Below, piece after piece: positions 45,301 to 54,094 of a stretch of DNA of 64,000 nt; position 1 is the stretch's first letter; each line of letters starts with the position of its first letter. The stretch covers positions 372,001-436,000 of the forward strand of contig NZ_JAMDLH010000003.1 of assembly GCF_023721755.1 (NCBI RefSeq), read 5' to 3'. The notes under the pieces are model-generated. The model saw only the letters and a program-made list of their open reading frames with translations. It ran no database searches and had not been told where the DNA came from. This DNA is from Pleomorphomonas sp. NRK KF1 (GTDB lineage: Bacteria > Pseudomonadota > Alphaproteobacteria > Rhizobiales > Pleomorphomonadaceae). The translations under genes and the position numbers were made by a program.

Positions 45301-45321
45301 CCCGGTTCGCCGGGTTTTTTT
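45301..45321 (+). terminator. Intrinsic terminator after the fixLJ block
   Basis: CCCGG (45301-45305), loop TTCG, CCGGG (45310-45314) and then seven T. The UUCG-type tetraloop makes it very stable. It separates the receiver gene from the fixK promoter region. Confidence 0.9.
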
Positions 45322-45489
45322 GTCTTCCGCCTGCGGGGGAAGCAACGATGTCTGACGAAATTGTCCATGTTTCCGCCCGTTTTGTCCGGGTGGAGATTCG
45401 ATACCTGCGCTTTCCAAGGCTGGCGGGAAGCGTTGTTTTCGCCAGCGCCGTCGCGCCTTAGGCGCGGAAAACGAGAACCCTTCCTGCGA

Positions 45490-45503
45490 TGGTTAAGTAA
45501 CCA
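45490..45503. promoter_or_regulatory. Palindrome upstream of fixK, candidate FixJ site
   Basis: TGGTTAAGTAACCA is a 14-base near-palindrome (TGGTTA/TAACCA around AG) in the AT-richer part of the 408-base fixK upstream region, 179 bases before fixK. Its GTTAAGTAA core loosely resembles FixJ-type sites before rhizobial fixK genes. The rest of the gap shows no gene. The assignment is speculative. Confidence 0.35.
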
Positions 45504-45681
45504 AACGAATTACCGCAGGGCGCTTATGTCCATATTGTGTCAGTGTCGATAGTGGTGCGGCCGAAGCGGACGGGTTTCGGTCGAGCCGACGGAGAGTGAG
45601 CGGCCATGGACGGATGGCCGGTTCGATCCTCCGGTGGCCTGCCGACCACGTGTCACCGAGCATGTCATCGAGGAGGGATCG

Positions 45682-46440
45682 ATGTTCGTTGAGAAAAAGA
45701 CCTCGTTTGCCGAAGGGTTCGCAGCCGGCGGTTTCGACGATGGACGCCATCGCAGCCGCTATGCCGGCACCCGGCTTCGCGCGCCGGCCGACGATAGTGC
45801 GTGGGACCATTACCGCGCTTCGCCGCGCGCGCGCTTCGACCGCCACGACGCCCACGCCGTGCTGTTTCATGAGGACGATACCGCCAGTCACCTCTACGAG
45901 GTGGTCAGTGGCCAGATCATGCTTTATCGCCTGCTCGGCGACGGACGCCGTCAGGTGGTCGACATCCTCGGCGAGGGTGACCTTTTCGGCCATTCGCTCA
46001 CCGGTCTTTACGATTGCACGGCCGAGGCGCTGACCTCTGCCGAGGTGCGAGTGCTGGATCGCCGCGACATCGACCAGTCCATCGATCTGCTCGCCCACGT
46101 CAATCGATGTCTCCTGACGCGGATCGAAGCCTTGCATAGCCATGCCGTGTTGCTTGGCCGCAAGTCTGCCACCGAGCGGGTGGCGAGCTTCCTGATGCGC
46201 TTCGTGCCAAATCGCGGCGTTGTTGGCTGTACCGGGCCGGAGCGGCACAACACGGATACCGAGCTCGTGGTGTTGAAGATGACGCGGCAGGAGATCGCCG
46301 ACTTCCTCGGCCTCACCATCGAGACGGTGAGCCGCGTGCTGTCCGACCTCAAGCGGCGCGGCTTCATTGCCATAGAACGCAACGACCGCATCCGCCTCGT
46401 CGACGTCTGCCGTGTCTGCAAGATGACAGGCATTCACTGA
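45682..46440 (+). CDS. fixK: FixK-type Crp/Fnr regulator
   Basis: Transcription factor of 252 aa. The cNMP-binding-like jelly roll (about 45-160) has HLYEVVSGQIMLYRLLGDGRRQVVDILGEGDLFG. The helix-turn-helix MTRQEIADFLGLTIETVSRVLSDLKRRGFI has the E--SR contacts that read TTGAT-type half-sites. The N-terminal cysteine cluster of FNR/FnrN is missing, so it does not itself sense oxygen through an iron-sulfur centre and fits FixK. GGAGG precedes the ATG at 45682. It is convergent with hemN, 13 bases away. Confidence 0.9.
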   Translation: MFVEKKTSFAEGFAAGGFDDGRHRSRYAGTRLRAPADDSAWDHYRASPRARFDRHDAHAVLFHEDDTASHLYEVVSGQIMLYRLLGDGRRQVVDILGEGDLFGHSLTGLYDCTAEALTSAEVRVLDRRDIDQSIDLLAHVNRCLLTRIEALHSHAVLLGRKSATERVASFLMRFVPNRGVVGCTGPERHNTDTELVVLKMTRQEIADFLGLTIETVSRVLSDLKRRGFIAIERNDRIRLVDVCRVCKMTGIH

Positions 46441-46453
46441 CGTCGACTGCCGA

Positions 46454-47815
46454 CTAAACCGCCACCGAATGACGCCCACCCGTGCCGAGATAGGCGTCGA
46501 AAGCGGAGGCGACGAGGCGCGCCAGTTCGGCGCCGTGTCGAACAATGGCCACTCGCTTGTCGTCGGCAACCACCCAGCCGGCACGGACGAGCGGCGCCAG
46601 CTTTTCGAGGTCGGCCGAGAGCAGGCTCGTCTCCGCGCCGTGGCGGGCGGCGGTGGCCGACAGGTCGACATCGAAGAAGCACAGGAGCTGTTCGATGACG
46701 TCGGCCCTGAGGCGGTCTTCCGCTGTCAACAGGCGGCCTCGCTCGGTTGCAAGGCGGCCACCCACGACGCGCTCGCGCCAGTTACCGGTGTCGGCGACGT
46801 TCTGGGCGTAACCCCAGGCCGTCCGGCCGATCGACGAGGCGCCGAAGCCAATCAGCGTGTCAGCGCGATCGGTGGTGTAGCCTTGGAAATTGCGGCGTAG
46901 CGTCCGGTTCGACAATGCCGCGGCCATGGAATCGGTCGACCGGGCAAAATGGTCGATGCCGATCGGTACATAGCCCGCCGCTGCGATGGAGCTGTGGGCC
47001 GTCCGCTCGAGATCGAGCCGTTGCTCACTGCCTGGTAGCTTCGATGCGTCGATGAGCTTCTGGTTGGCGCGGAACCAGGGAACGTGGGCATAGCCGAACA
47101 GAGAGATGCGGTCGGGCGCGAGAGCTATGGCCGCTTCGACCGTACGCCGAATGGAGGAGACGGTCTGCTCGGGCAATCCGTAGATCAGATCGAAGCTCAG
47201 CGAGGTGATGCCGGCGCTTCGCAGCTGCTCGACGGATGCCGACACCGTTTCGGCGGGCTGGATGCGTCCTATGGCCGCCTGAACCGTCGGGTCGAAGTCT
47301 TGCACGCCCAGACTGGCACGGTTGACGCCGATGGCCCGAAGCAGGCGGGCCCGTTCCTTGCCCAGATGGCGCGGATCGAGCTCGATCGCATGCTCGGTAT
47401 CCGGTCCGATGCTGAAGAAGCGGTGGAAGTCGTCGACGATTGCCTCGAAGGCCTCGGCCGACAAAAGGTTGGGTGTACCGCCGCCCCAGTGAATGTGCGA
47501 CACCGCTCGCCGGCCAATCCGCGCCGCAACCATGGCGATTTCCGACCTGAGCACGTCGACATAGGCCTCGATCGGCGCGTAGCGCCGGGTCGCCTTGGTC
47601 GTGCAGCCGCAATAGTGGCAGATCGAATGGCAGAATGGGATGTGAATGTAGAGCGAGACCGGGCCGTCCTCTGTCGCCGCCTTATCGAGAAGCCCGCCAT
47701 AGGCTTCCGCTCCGACCTCGGCCGAGAAATGGGGCGCCGTCGGATAGGAGGTGTAGCGCGGCACGGTGGCGCGAATGAGGGTCTCGAGCGAAACGGCTTC
47801 GTCCAGTTGGGTCAT
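46454..47815 (-). CDS. hemN: Oxygen-independent coproporphyrinogen III oxidase
   Basis: Radical-SAM enzyme of 453 aa decarboxylating coproporphyrinogen III in heme synthesis when oxygen is scarce. The 4Fe-4S motif Cys62-x3-Cys66-x2-Cys69, plus Cys71, sits at the same numbers as E. coli HemN (HIPFCHSICHYCGC), with the glycine-rich WGGGTPN and the trip-wire N-terminus PRYTSYPTAPHF. AAGGA precedes the ATG. A perfect FixK/FNR box lies 41.5 bases upstream of the start, placing it in the microaerobic regulon. Confidence 0.96.
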   Translation of the reverse strand: MTQLDEAVSLETLIRATVPRYTSYPTAPHFSAEVGAEAYGGLLDKAATEDGPVSLYIHIPFCHSICHYCGCTTKATRRYAPIEAYVDVLRSEIAMVAARIGRRAVSHIHWGGGTPNLLSAEAFEAIVDDFHRFFSIGPDTEHAIELDPRHLGKERARLLRAIGVNRASLGVQDFDPTVQAAIGRIQPAETVSASVEQLRSAGITSLSFDLIYGLPEQTVSSIRRTVEAAIALAPDRISLFGYAHVPWFRANQKLIDASKLPGSEQRLDLERTAHSSIAAAGYVPIGIDHFARSTDSMAAALSNRTLRRNFQGYTTDRADTLIGFGASSIGRTAWGYAQNVADTGNWRERVVGGRLATERGRLLTAEDRLRADVIEQLLCFFDVDLSATAARHGAETSLLSADLEKLAPLVRAGWVVADDKRVAIVRHGAELARLVASAFDAYLGTGGRHSVAV

Positions 47816-47849
47816 GCGTTATCCTTGGCGCCGCTGGCCGGCCGATACA

Positions 47850-47863
47850 TTGACCGGCGTCAA
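47850..47863. promoter_or_regulatory. FixK/FNR box before hemN
   Basis: TTGACCGGCGTCAA: perfect TTGAC-N4-GTCAA. Its centre is 41.5 bases from the hemN start codon. That equals the usual distance from such a box to a transcription start, so the geometry is odd for simple activation of hemN. Confidence 0.8.
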
Positions 47864-47988
47864 ACGCGGCGGCATTGGACCGAATCAGTCGGCCCTTGCC
47901 ATTTTGGCGGACTGGTATCTGCCCCCCGATCCGTCTCGCTTGCAACGACGACGATCCGATCCGTGTCGCTCATTATAATTAGTCCATT

Positions 47989-48002
47989 TTGATATAGGCA
48001 AA
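47989..48002. promoter_or_regulatory. Imperfect FixK/FNR-like box
   Basis: TTGATATAGGCAAA has one good half (TTGAT) and one poor half. A TATAAT hexamer lies nearby at 47974-47979. It could serve hemN from a more distant promoter; weak evidence. Confidence 0.3.
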
Positions 48003-48040
48003 ACGTCTAGAACTGCGCTAAACCCCCTCCATTCCCGGAT

Positions 48041-48064
48041 CAACCTTGACCTTTGTCAAGGTTG
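48041..48064. promoter_or_regulatory. FixK/FNR box before ccoN
   Basis: The core TTGACCTTTGTCAA (48046-48059) extends to perfect 10-base arms, CAACCTTGAC and GTCAAGGTTG, around CTTT. Its centre is about 155 bases before ccoN, so activation at -41.5 would start transcription near 48094. With the hemN box it accounts for the 392-base hemN-ccoN gap. Confidence 0.85.
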
Positions 48065-48207
48065 GTATGCGTAGACCTAACTAGGTTGTTTCCCGTGCTC
48101 CGGACGCAAATGTTCGGGGCGGGGGACACTAGGGCGTCGGCAAACGGGCGAAGCGAGGCGCTCGTCGGCGACGGTGGGCGATCTCCGACAGACACGGGGC
48201 GACGAAC

Positions 48208-49860
48208 ATGACGGCGTTGAGGGCCAAACCTCTGATGTCGCTCGAGGAAACCGTATACACGGTTTTCCTGGGGCTTCTCTTTCTCTATTGCGTTCTGGCC
48301 GCCGGCAAGGCGGTGGATCCGGTCTTTGCCTTTCATGCCACCATCGGCGCGATCGCGTCGGCGGCCGGCGTCTTCCTGATTGTCCGGTCGTTCATCGACC
48401 GCGACGGCCATGTCGAACCCGCCGAGATCAACGGCAAGCCGAACTACAATCTCGGTCCGGTCAAATTTGCTTCGATCGCTGCCATGTTCTGGGGCATCGC
48501 CGGTTTTTCCGTCGGCATCTGGATCGCTCTCGAACTGGCCTATCCGGCCCTCAACCTCGGCCTTCCCTGGACGACCTTCGGACGCCTCCGCCCGCTTCAC
48601 ACTTCGGCGGTCATCTTCGCCTTCGGTGGCAACGTGCTTCTGGCAACGTCCTTCTATGTCGTGCAGCGCACCAGCCGGGCCCGCATGCCGGGCCTCGTCA
48701 CCCCGTGGTTCGTCATTCTCGGCTACAACGTGTTCATCGTCATCGCCGGCACCGGATATCTGCTGGGGGTTACGCAGAGCAAGGAATACGCCGAACCGGA
48801 ATGGTATGCCGACCTCTGGCTGACCATCGTCTGGGTCGCCTATCTCATGGTCTTCCTGGCGACGCTATGGCGGCGCAAGGAGCCCCATATCTATGTGGCG
48901 AACTGGTTCTATCTCGCCTTCATCGTCACCATCGCCATGTTGCACATCGTCAACAATGCGGCGGTGCCGGTCAGCGTCTTCGGCTCCAAGTCCTATGTGG
49001 TCTGGGCGGGCGTGCAGGACGCGATGGTGCAGTGGTGGTACGGCCACAACGCGGTGGGCTTCTTCCTGACCGCCGGCTTCCTGGCCATCATGTATTACTT
49101 CGTGCCGAAGCGGGCCAACAGGCCGGTCTATTCCTACCGGCTGTCGATCATCCACTTCTGGGCGCTGATCTTCCTCTACATCTGGGCCGGCCCCCACCAC
49201 CTCCACTACACCGCGCTGCCCGAATGGGCGTCGACGCTCGGCATGGTGTTCTCGGTCATGCTGTGGATGCCCTCCTGGGGCGGCATGATCAACGGTCTGA
49301 TGACGCTGTCGGGCGCCTGGGACAAGCTGCGTACCGATCCGGTTCTGCGTCTTCTCGTGGTGTCGGTCGCTTTCTACGGCATGTCGACCTTCGAAGGGCC
49401 GCTGATGTCGGTGAAGGCGGTCAATTCGCTCAGCCACTACACCGACTGGACCATCGGCCACGTGCATTCCGGCGCGCTTGGCTGGGTGGGCTACGTCTCC
49501 TTCGGCGCGCTTTACTGCATGGTCCCCTGGATCTGGGGCAAGCGCGACGTCTACTCCCTGAAGCTCGTCGACTGGCACTTCTGGATCTCGACGCTGGGCA
49601 TTGTGCTCTACATCACGTCGATGTGGGTGTCCGGCATCATGCAGGGCCTGATGTGGCGTGCCTACACCGAGCTCGGCTTCCTGCAGTACTCCTTCGTCGA
49701 AACCGTCGAGGCGATGCATCCCTACTACGTCATCCGTGCGTTGGGCGGCATCCTCTTCCTGACCGGCGCGGTGATCATGGCGGTCAACCTCTATCTCACC
49801 ATTCGCCACGGCGAGGCCGAAAAGCCGGCTGCTGACGTGGCCCTGGCTCCGGCCGAGTAA
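48208..49860 (+). CDS. ccoN: cbb3 cytochrome oxidase subunit I
   Basis: Catalytic heme-copper subunit of the high-affinity cbb3 oxidase, 550 aa with about 12-14 helices. Visible ligands and motifs are [33 protein letters not shown] (heme-copper His), [10 protein letters not shown] (two adjacent His of the copper site) and [16 protein letters not shown]. It reduces oxygen at very low concentrations and pumps protons. The start at 48208 is the first ATG; MSLEE at 48235 is an alternative. First gene of ccoNOQP, under the FixK box at 48041. Confidence 0.97.
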   Translation: MTALRAKPLMSLEETVYTVFLGLLFLYCVLAAGKAVDPVFAFHATIGAIASAAGVFLIVRSFIDRDGHVEPAEINGKPNYNLGPVKFASIAAMFWGIAGFSVGIWIALELAYPALNLGLPWTTFGRLRPLHTSAVIFAFGGNVLLATSFYVVQRTSRARMPGLVTPWFVILGYNVFIVIAGTGYLLGVTQSKEYAEPEWYADLWLTIVWVAYLMVFLATLWRRKEPHIYVANWFYLAFIVTIAMLHIVNNAAVPVSVFGSKSYVVWAGVQDAMVQWWYGHNAVGFFLTAGFLAIMYYFVPKRANRPVYSYRLSIIHFWALIFLYIWAGPHHLHYTALPEWASTLGMVFSVMLWMPSWGGMINGLMTLSGAWDKLRTDPVLRLLVVSVAFYGMSTFEGPLMSVKAVNSLSHYTDWTIGHVHSGALGWVGYVSFGALYCMVPWIWGKRDVYSLKLVDWHFWISTLGIVLYITSMWVSGIMQGLMWRAYTELGFLQYSFVETVEAMHPYYVIRALGGILFLTGAVIMAVNLYLTIRHGEAEKPAADVALAPAE

Positions 49861-49871
49861 GGAGACGACTG

Positions 49872-50603
49872 ATGGGTCTCATGCAAAAGCATGTGGTGTT
49901 CGAGCGGAACTCGATCGTTCTCCTGATCGGCATCCTGATCGTGGTGGCCATCGGCGGTCTGGTCGAGATCGTGCCCCTGTTCTACCTCAAGAGCACGATC
50001 GAGACGGTGACCGGGATGCGGCCCTATTCGCCGCTGGAGCTCGCGGGGCGCAACATCTTCATCCGCGAGGGCTGCTATCTCTGCCACAGCCAGATGATCC
50101 GCCCGATGCGCGACGAGATCGAGCGTTACGGCCATTTCTCGCTGGCGGCGGAAAGCCAGTACGACCACCCCTTCCAGTGGGGATCGAAGCGGACGGGTCC
50201 CGATCTTGCCCGCGTGGGCGGCAAGTATTCCGACGATTGGCACGTCGCCCATCTCGTTGACCCCCGCTCGGTGGTTCCGGCCTCGGTCATGCCGGCCTAT
50301 CCCTTCCTGAAGGAGATGCCGCTCAAGGCCGCCCTGATTGCCGAGGACATGAAGACGCTGCGGCTCCAGGGCGTGCCCTACACCGATGAGGACATCGCCA
50401 ACGCGGAGGCCGACCTCAAGGCCCAGGTGAACCCGGACGGCATGACAGAGGGTCTGGTTGCCCGCTATCCCAAGACGGTGGTGCGCGACTTCGACGGCAA
50501 TCCGAACAAGCTGACCGAGATGGACGCGCTCGTTGCCTATCTCCAGATGCTCGGAACCCTGGTCGACTTCTCGACCTATGACGACAAAGCCAACCTGCGT
50601 TGA
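49872..50603 (+). CDS. ccoO: cbb3 oxidase subunit II (monoheme cytochrome c)
   Basis: Membrane-anchored monoheme cytochrome c of 243 aa. It has an N-terminal helix (about 13-38), heme motif Cys68-Cys71-His72 ([12 protein letters not shown]) and a methionine ligand candidate in [13 protein letters not shown] or MPAYPFL. It relays electrons from CcoP to CcoN. GGAG lies 8 bases before the ATG. It starts 11 bases after ccoN. Confidence 0.97.
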   Translation: MGLMQKHVVFERNSIVLLIGILIVVAIGGLVEIVPLFYLKSTIETVTGMRPYSPLELAGRNIFIREGCYLCHSQMIRPMRDEIERYGHFSLAAESQYDHPFQWGSKRTGPDLARVGGKYSDDWHVAHLVDPRSVVPASVMPAYPFLKEMPLKAALIAEDMKTLRLQGVPYTDEDIANAEADLKAQVNPDGMTEGLVARYPKTVVRDFDGNPNKLTEMDALVAYLQMLGTLVDFSTYDDKANLR

Positions 50604-50611
50604 GGGGTACC

Positions 50612-50767
50612 ATGGACTTCAGCTACGAACAGGTTGCCGCTTTCGCCCAACAGAGCGGGCTTCTGTACTTCTTCCTGATCTTCTCGGCCATCTGCGTCTA
50701 TGCGCTTTGGCCGAAGAACAAGGCGAAGTTCGACCACGCCGCGCAGATCCCGCTTGAGGAGGATTGA
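50612..50767 (+). CDS. ccoQ: cbb3 oxidase small subunit CcoQ
   Basis: A 51-aa membrane protein beginning MDFSYEQVAAFAQQ, with one helix at about 15-33 (GLLYFFLIFSAICVYALWP) and a charged tail KNKAKFDHAAQIPLEED. It stabilises the cbb3 complex against oxygen in other species. GGGG lies 4-8 bases upstream of the ATG. It is placed between ccoO (8 bases before) and ccoP (3 bases after), the universal operon order. Confidence 0.93.
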   Translation: MDFSYEQVAAFAQQSGLLYFFLIFSAICVYALWPKNKAKFDHAAQIPLEED

Positions 50768-50770
50768 GCC

Positions 50771-51637
50771 ATGGCTCACGAGGAAATCGACAAGGTCACC
50801 GGCGTGTCGACCACCGGCCACGAATGGGACGGAATCAAGGAGCTCAACAACCCGCTGCCGCGCTGGTGGCTGTGGGTGTTCTATGCCTGTATCGTCTTCG
50901 CGATCGGCTACGCCTTCGTCTACCCGGCGGTGCCGCTCGTGTCGGGCTACACCAAGGGTTTGCTCGGCCACTCGCAACGTGCCTCGGCACTTGCGGAGGC
51001 CGAGGCGGGCCGCGCCGAGCGCAACGTGGTGGGACAGAACCTCGCCAATGCCGGCCTTGAGGAGATCAAGAACGATCCCAAGATGCTGGAGTTCGCCATG
51101 GCCCAGGGGCGCGCCGCCTTCGGCGACAACTGTGCGCCCTGCCACGGCTCGGGCGCGACGGGCTCCAAGGGCTACCCGAACCTTCAGGACGACGACTGGC
51201 TGTGGGGCGGCACTCTCGCCGACATCGAGCACACCATCACCGTCGGCATCCGGTCGACCAGTCCGGATACGCGGATGAACGACATGCCGCGCTTCGGCGC
51301 AGATGGCCTGCTCGACGCCAAGCAGATCCGCAACGTCGCTGGCTACGTGCTGTCGCTGTCGGGCAACTCGGTCAAGGGCGCTGACGTGGAGGCCGGCAAG
51401 CAGATCTTCGCCGAGAACTGCACGAGCTGTCACGGCGAGGATGCCAAGGGCATTCAGGAGCTTGGCGCGCCGAATCTGACCGACAAGATCTGGCTGTACG
51501 GCGGCGACGAGGCGTCGGTGATCTATACCGTCACCAACGCTCACCGCGGCGTCATGCCGACCTGGGCCGGCAAGCTCGATCCGGTGACCATCAAGTCGCT
51601 GGCGATCTACGTCCACGACCTTGGCGGCGGTACCTGA
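50771..51637 (+). CDS. ccoP: cbb3 oxidase subunit III (diheme cytochrome c)
   Basis: Diheme cytochrome c of 288 aa accepting electrons from bc1 or soluble cytochromes. The N-terminal domain has DGIKELNNPLPRWWLWVFYA and a transmembrane helix (about 33-55). The heme motifs are Cys121-Cys124-His125 (CAPCHG) and Cys217-Cys220-His221 (CTSCHG). The GTWAGKL-type methionine region MPTWAG and MPRFG supply axial Met. The ribosome site TTGAGGAGGA overlaps the ccoQ end. Last gene of the oxidase operon. Confidence 0.97.
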   Translation: MAHEEIDKVTGVSTTGHEWDGIKELNNPLPRWWLWVFYACIVFAIGYAFVYPAVPLVSGYTKGLLGHSQRASALAEAEAGRAERNVVGQNLANAGLEEIKNDPKMLEFAMAQGRAAFGDNCAPCHGSGATGSKGYPNLQDDDWLWGGTLADIEHTITVGIRSTSPDTRMNDMPRFGADGLLDAKQIRNVAGYVLSLSGNSVKGADVEAGKQIFAENCTSCHGEDAKGIQELGAPNLTDKIWLYGGDEASVIYTVTNAHRGVMPTWAGKLDPVTIKSLAIYVHDLGGGT

Positions 51638-51756
51638 GATCCCTATGTGAGGACGTCGAGCCGGCGGGGAGCGATCCCCGCCGCTGCTGTTTGAATTGGG
51701 GAGCCGCGCCTGAGCCAGCTCCGGCAAGCGCGGAAATCCTTTTGGGAAGTGCTGAG

Positions 51757-51863
51757 CTAGAGCAGTTCCAGCAAAAGTGGGAACCGGTTTTGCGTCCGGA
51801 ACTGCGTCTTAACGAAGAGCTAGAGTTTCTCCGACGAACCCGAGTTCGCCGGAGAAACTCTAG
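51757..51863. repeat. RIME1-like palindromic repeat, copy A
   Basis: About 107 bases in the 398-base ccoP-ccoG gap, which holds no gene. The first half contains GCAAAA...TTTTGC palindromic text and TTTTGCGTCCGGAA. The second half (51820-51863) is a 20-base hairpin with 19 paired positions and loop CCGA. Sequence and length match the RIME1 element of rhizobia as I recall it. A second copy is at 60551. Confidence 0.8.
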
Positions 51864-52035
51864 CAGCGCAGGCTCGGCGCCCCCGAACTCGTCAGGCCTG
51901 TCCGACGCATGGCGGCAGCGACCAAATCGCAGGTCGTCGCCAGTTCTAGTTTGTGCTAATGTGCTAATAATAGTGGCGATTACTTAGAAGCGATCCGCCT
52001 GGACGACAAGGCGGACGCCGGGAGAAGAAGGCACC

Positions 52036-53490
52036 ATGCGGGTCGACGAGAACGTCACGACCGGAAGCGACAGCTATTATGCGGCCGCCAAGAAGAACTA
52101 TCCCGCGTCTGTCAGTGGCCGTTTGAGGACCATCAAGTGGTCCGTGCTGATCATCACGCTCGGAATCTACTACTTCCTGCCCTTCATCCGCTGGGACCGT
52201 GGCCCCGATGCGCCGGGTCAGGCGGTGCTGATCGACATGGCCGGACGCAAGGCCTACTTCTTCGGCGTGGAGATCTGGCCGCAGGAGGTCTATTACCTCA
52301 CCGGCCTTCTCGTACTTGCTTCCGTCGCCCTTTTCCTCATGAACGCGGTCGCCGGTCGCGTCTGGTGCGGCTATCTCTGCCCGCAGACGGTCTGGACCGA
52401 TCTCTATTTCGCCGTCGAGCGCTGGTTCGAGGGCGATCGTCGCGACCGCATTCTGATGGATCGCGCGCCGATGAGCGTCGGCAAGTTCGTGCGCAAGGCC
52501 GCAAAGCATATCGTCTGGCTTTTGATCGCCGTCGGAACCGGCGGCGCCTGGGTGCTCTACTTTGGCGACGCGCCGACGATCATCAGGGACATCTTCACCG
52601 GCAATGCCGCATCGATTGTCTATATCTGGATCGGCATCCTGACCTTCACGACCTACTCGCTCGCCGGTTTCATGCGCGAGCAGGTCTGCCTCTACATGTG
52701 CCCCTGGCCGCGCATCCAGGCGGCGCTGACCGACGAATGGGCGCTCAACGTCACCTATCGTACCGATCGCGGCGAACCGCGCATGTCGGTGCGAACGGGC
52801 GCCAGAGCGAAAGAAGCTGGTGCGAAGGTTGGCGACTGCATCGACTGCAAGGCCTGCGTACAGGTTTGCCCAACCGGCGTCGATATTCGAGAAGGGCTGC
52901 AGCTCGGCTGCATCCAGTGCGGGCTCTGCATAGATGCTTGCGACACGGTGATGGCCAAGGTCGGGCGTGAGCCGGGCCTGATCGGTTACGATACCGACAT
53001 GAACATCGCCCGTCGCAGCGAAGGCAAGCCGCCGATCTTCCGCATCGTGCGGCCGCGCACCGTTCTCTATGCGGCGCTGATCGTCATCATCGGCGGCATC
53101 ATGACCTACACCTTGGCCAACCGTGCCTTCCAGGGTGTCAGCGTGTTGCACGACCGCAACCCGCTCTACGTCAACCTGTCCGATGGCGGCACCCGCAACG
53201 GTTATACCGTGCGGCTGATCAACAAGCGGCCTCACGAGCGGCATTTCGCACTGACCGTTTCCGGCTTGCCGGAAGGCTTTACCGTCGAAGCCCAGGGCGT
53301 GGCGGCGGCCAGCGGCAAGCCGGTGATCGAGGTGCCTGCCGACACGACACGCGAGCTGCGCGTGCTGGTCATGGTGCCGGGCGGGGTCTCGCTGCCGGAG
53401 TCGACGCCGATCGAGTTCTACATCGTCGATACCGACAACGGCGAAAAGGCCTCGACCTCCGACTTCTTCAAGGCTGCGCCGACGAACTGA
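52036..53490 (+). CDS. ccoG: cbb3 oxidase accessory protein CcoG (FixG)
   Basis: Membrane iron-sulfur protein of 484 aa thought to reduce copper for cbb3 assembly. It has several N-terminal helices, CGYLCPQTVW and CLYMCPWPR on membrane segments, and two 4Fe-4S clusters in the cytoplasmic ferredoxin domain (CIDCKACVQVCPTGVD, CIQCGLCIDACD). The C-terminal helix is followed by an Ig-like periplasmic domain (about 380-484). GAAGG lies before the ATG. First gene of ccoGHIS. Confidence 0.95.
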   Translation: MRVDENVTTGSDSYYAAAKKNYPASVSGRLRTIKWSVLIITLGIYYFLPFIRWDRGPDAPGQAVLIDMAGRKAYFFGVEIWPQEVYYLTGLLVLASVALFLMNAVAGRVWCGYLCPQTVWTDLYFAVERWFEGDRRDRILMDRAPMSVGKFVRKAAKHIVWLLIAVGTGGAWVLYFGDAPTIIRDIFTGNAASIVYIWIGILTFTTYSLAGFMREQVCLYMCPWPRIQAALTDEWALNVTYRTDRGEPRMSVRTGARAKEAGAKVGDCIDCKACVQVCPTGVDIREGLQLGCIQCGLCIDACDTVMAKVGREPGLIGYDTDMNIARRSEGKPPIFRIVRPRTVLYAALIVIIGGIMTYTLANRAFQGVSVLHDRNPLYVNLSDGGTRNGYTVRLINKRPHERHFALTVSGLPEGFTVEAQGVAAASGKPVIEVPADTTRELRVLVMVPGGVSLPESTPIEFYIVDTDNGEKASTSDFFKAAPTN

Positions 53491-53570
53491 GCCGGGACGG
53501 CCGTAACCCGAGAGGTTGCGAACGGCTGGCAAAAGGCAGATGCTTGGATATGGCGAGGGAGATCGACCGC

Positions 53571-54080
53571 ATGACCGTTACCACCGAAGAGCCCGACAGC
53601 GGCCGTCGTCTGACCGGGCGAGGTGTCCTCATCTGGCTCCTGGCCTTTTTCGGCATAACCTTCGCGGTGAACGGCGCTTTCATTTACTTCGCGGTTTCGA
53701 CCTTTCCCGGCGTCGAGGTGGCGTCGAGCTACAAGGCCGGCCAGGAGTTTGAAGGCGAAATCGCGGCGGGCAAGGCGCAGGCCGATCGCGGCTGGATGGT
53801 GGACGCCGCTGTCAGGCCCGTCGGTGACGACGCCTCCATCGAAATCCACTTCACCGACAAGGCTGGGGCCGATCTTCATGGGCTCGACGTGCGCGTCCGG
53901 CTGACCCACGCCGTCGATCCGAACCACGACCATTCGGCCAGCTTGTCCGAAGTGGCGAGCGGCACCTATCGCGCCGTGCTTCAGGGTGTGAAGGCCGGCA
54001 TGTGGAACCTCACCATCGAGGCTTACAAGGGTGATGAGCGGCTTTTCCGCAGCCGCAACCAGTTGCGCCTCGTCCGCTGA
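53571..54080 (+). CDS. ccoH: cbb3 oxidase assembly protein CcoH (FixH)
   Basis: A 169-aa protein with one helix (about 20-45, GVLIWLLAFFGITFAVNGAFIYFAV) and a periplasmic beta domain (SSYKAGQEFEGEIAAGKAQADRGW, a FixH signature). It is needed for stable cbb3 assembly. The ATG at 53571 has AGGGAG 9 bases upstream and is preferred; an ATG at 53550 is possible. It lies 80 bases after ccoG and 14 before ccoI. Confidence 0.9.
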   Translation: MTVTTEEPDSGRRLTGRGVLIWLLAFFGITFAVNGAFIYFAVSTFPGVEVASSYKAGQEFEGEIAAGKAQADRGWMVDAAVRPVGDDASIEIHFTDKAGADLHGLDVRVRLTHAVDPNHDHSASLSEVASGTYRAVLQGVKAGMWNLTIEAYKGDERLFRSRNQLRLVR

Positions 54081-54094
54081 CGAAGGGAGACGCC

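Noticed and set aside
51691-51987. 99-codon frame in the ccoP-ccoG gap
   Set aside because: It is mostly the RIME1-like repeat read through. A similar peptide appears where copy B is read in the same phase, which reflects the repeat and not a gene.
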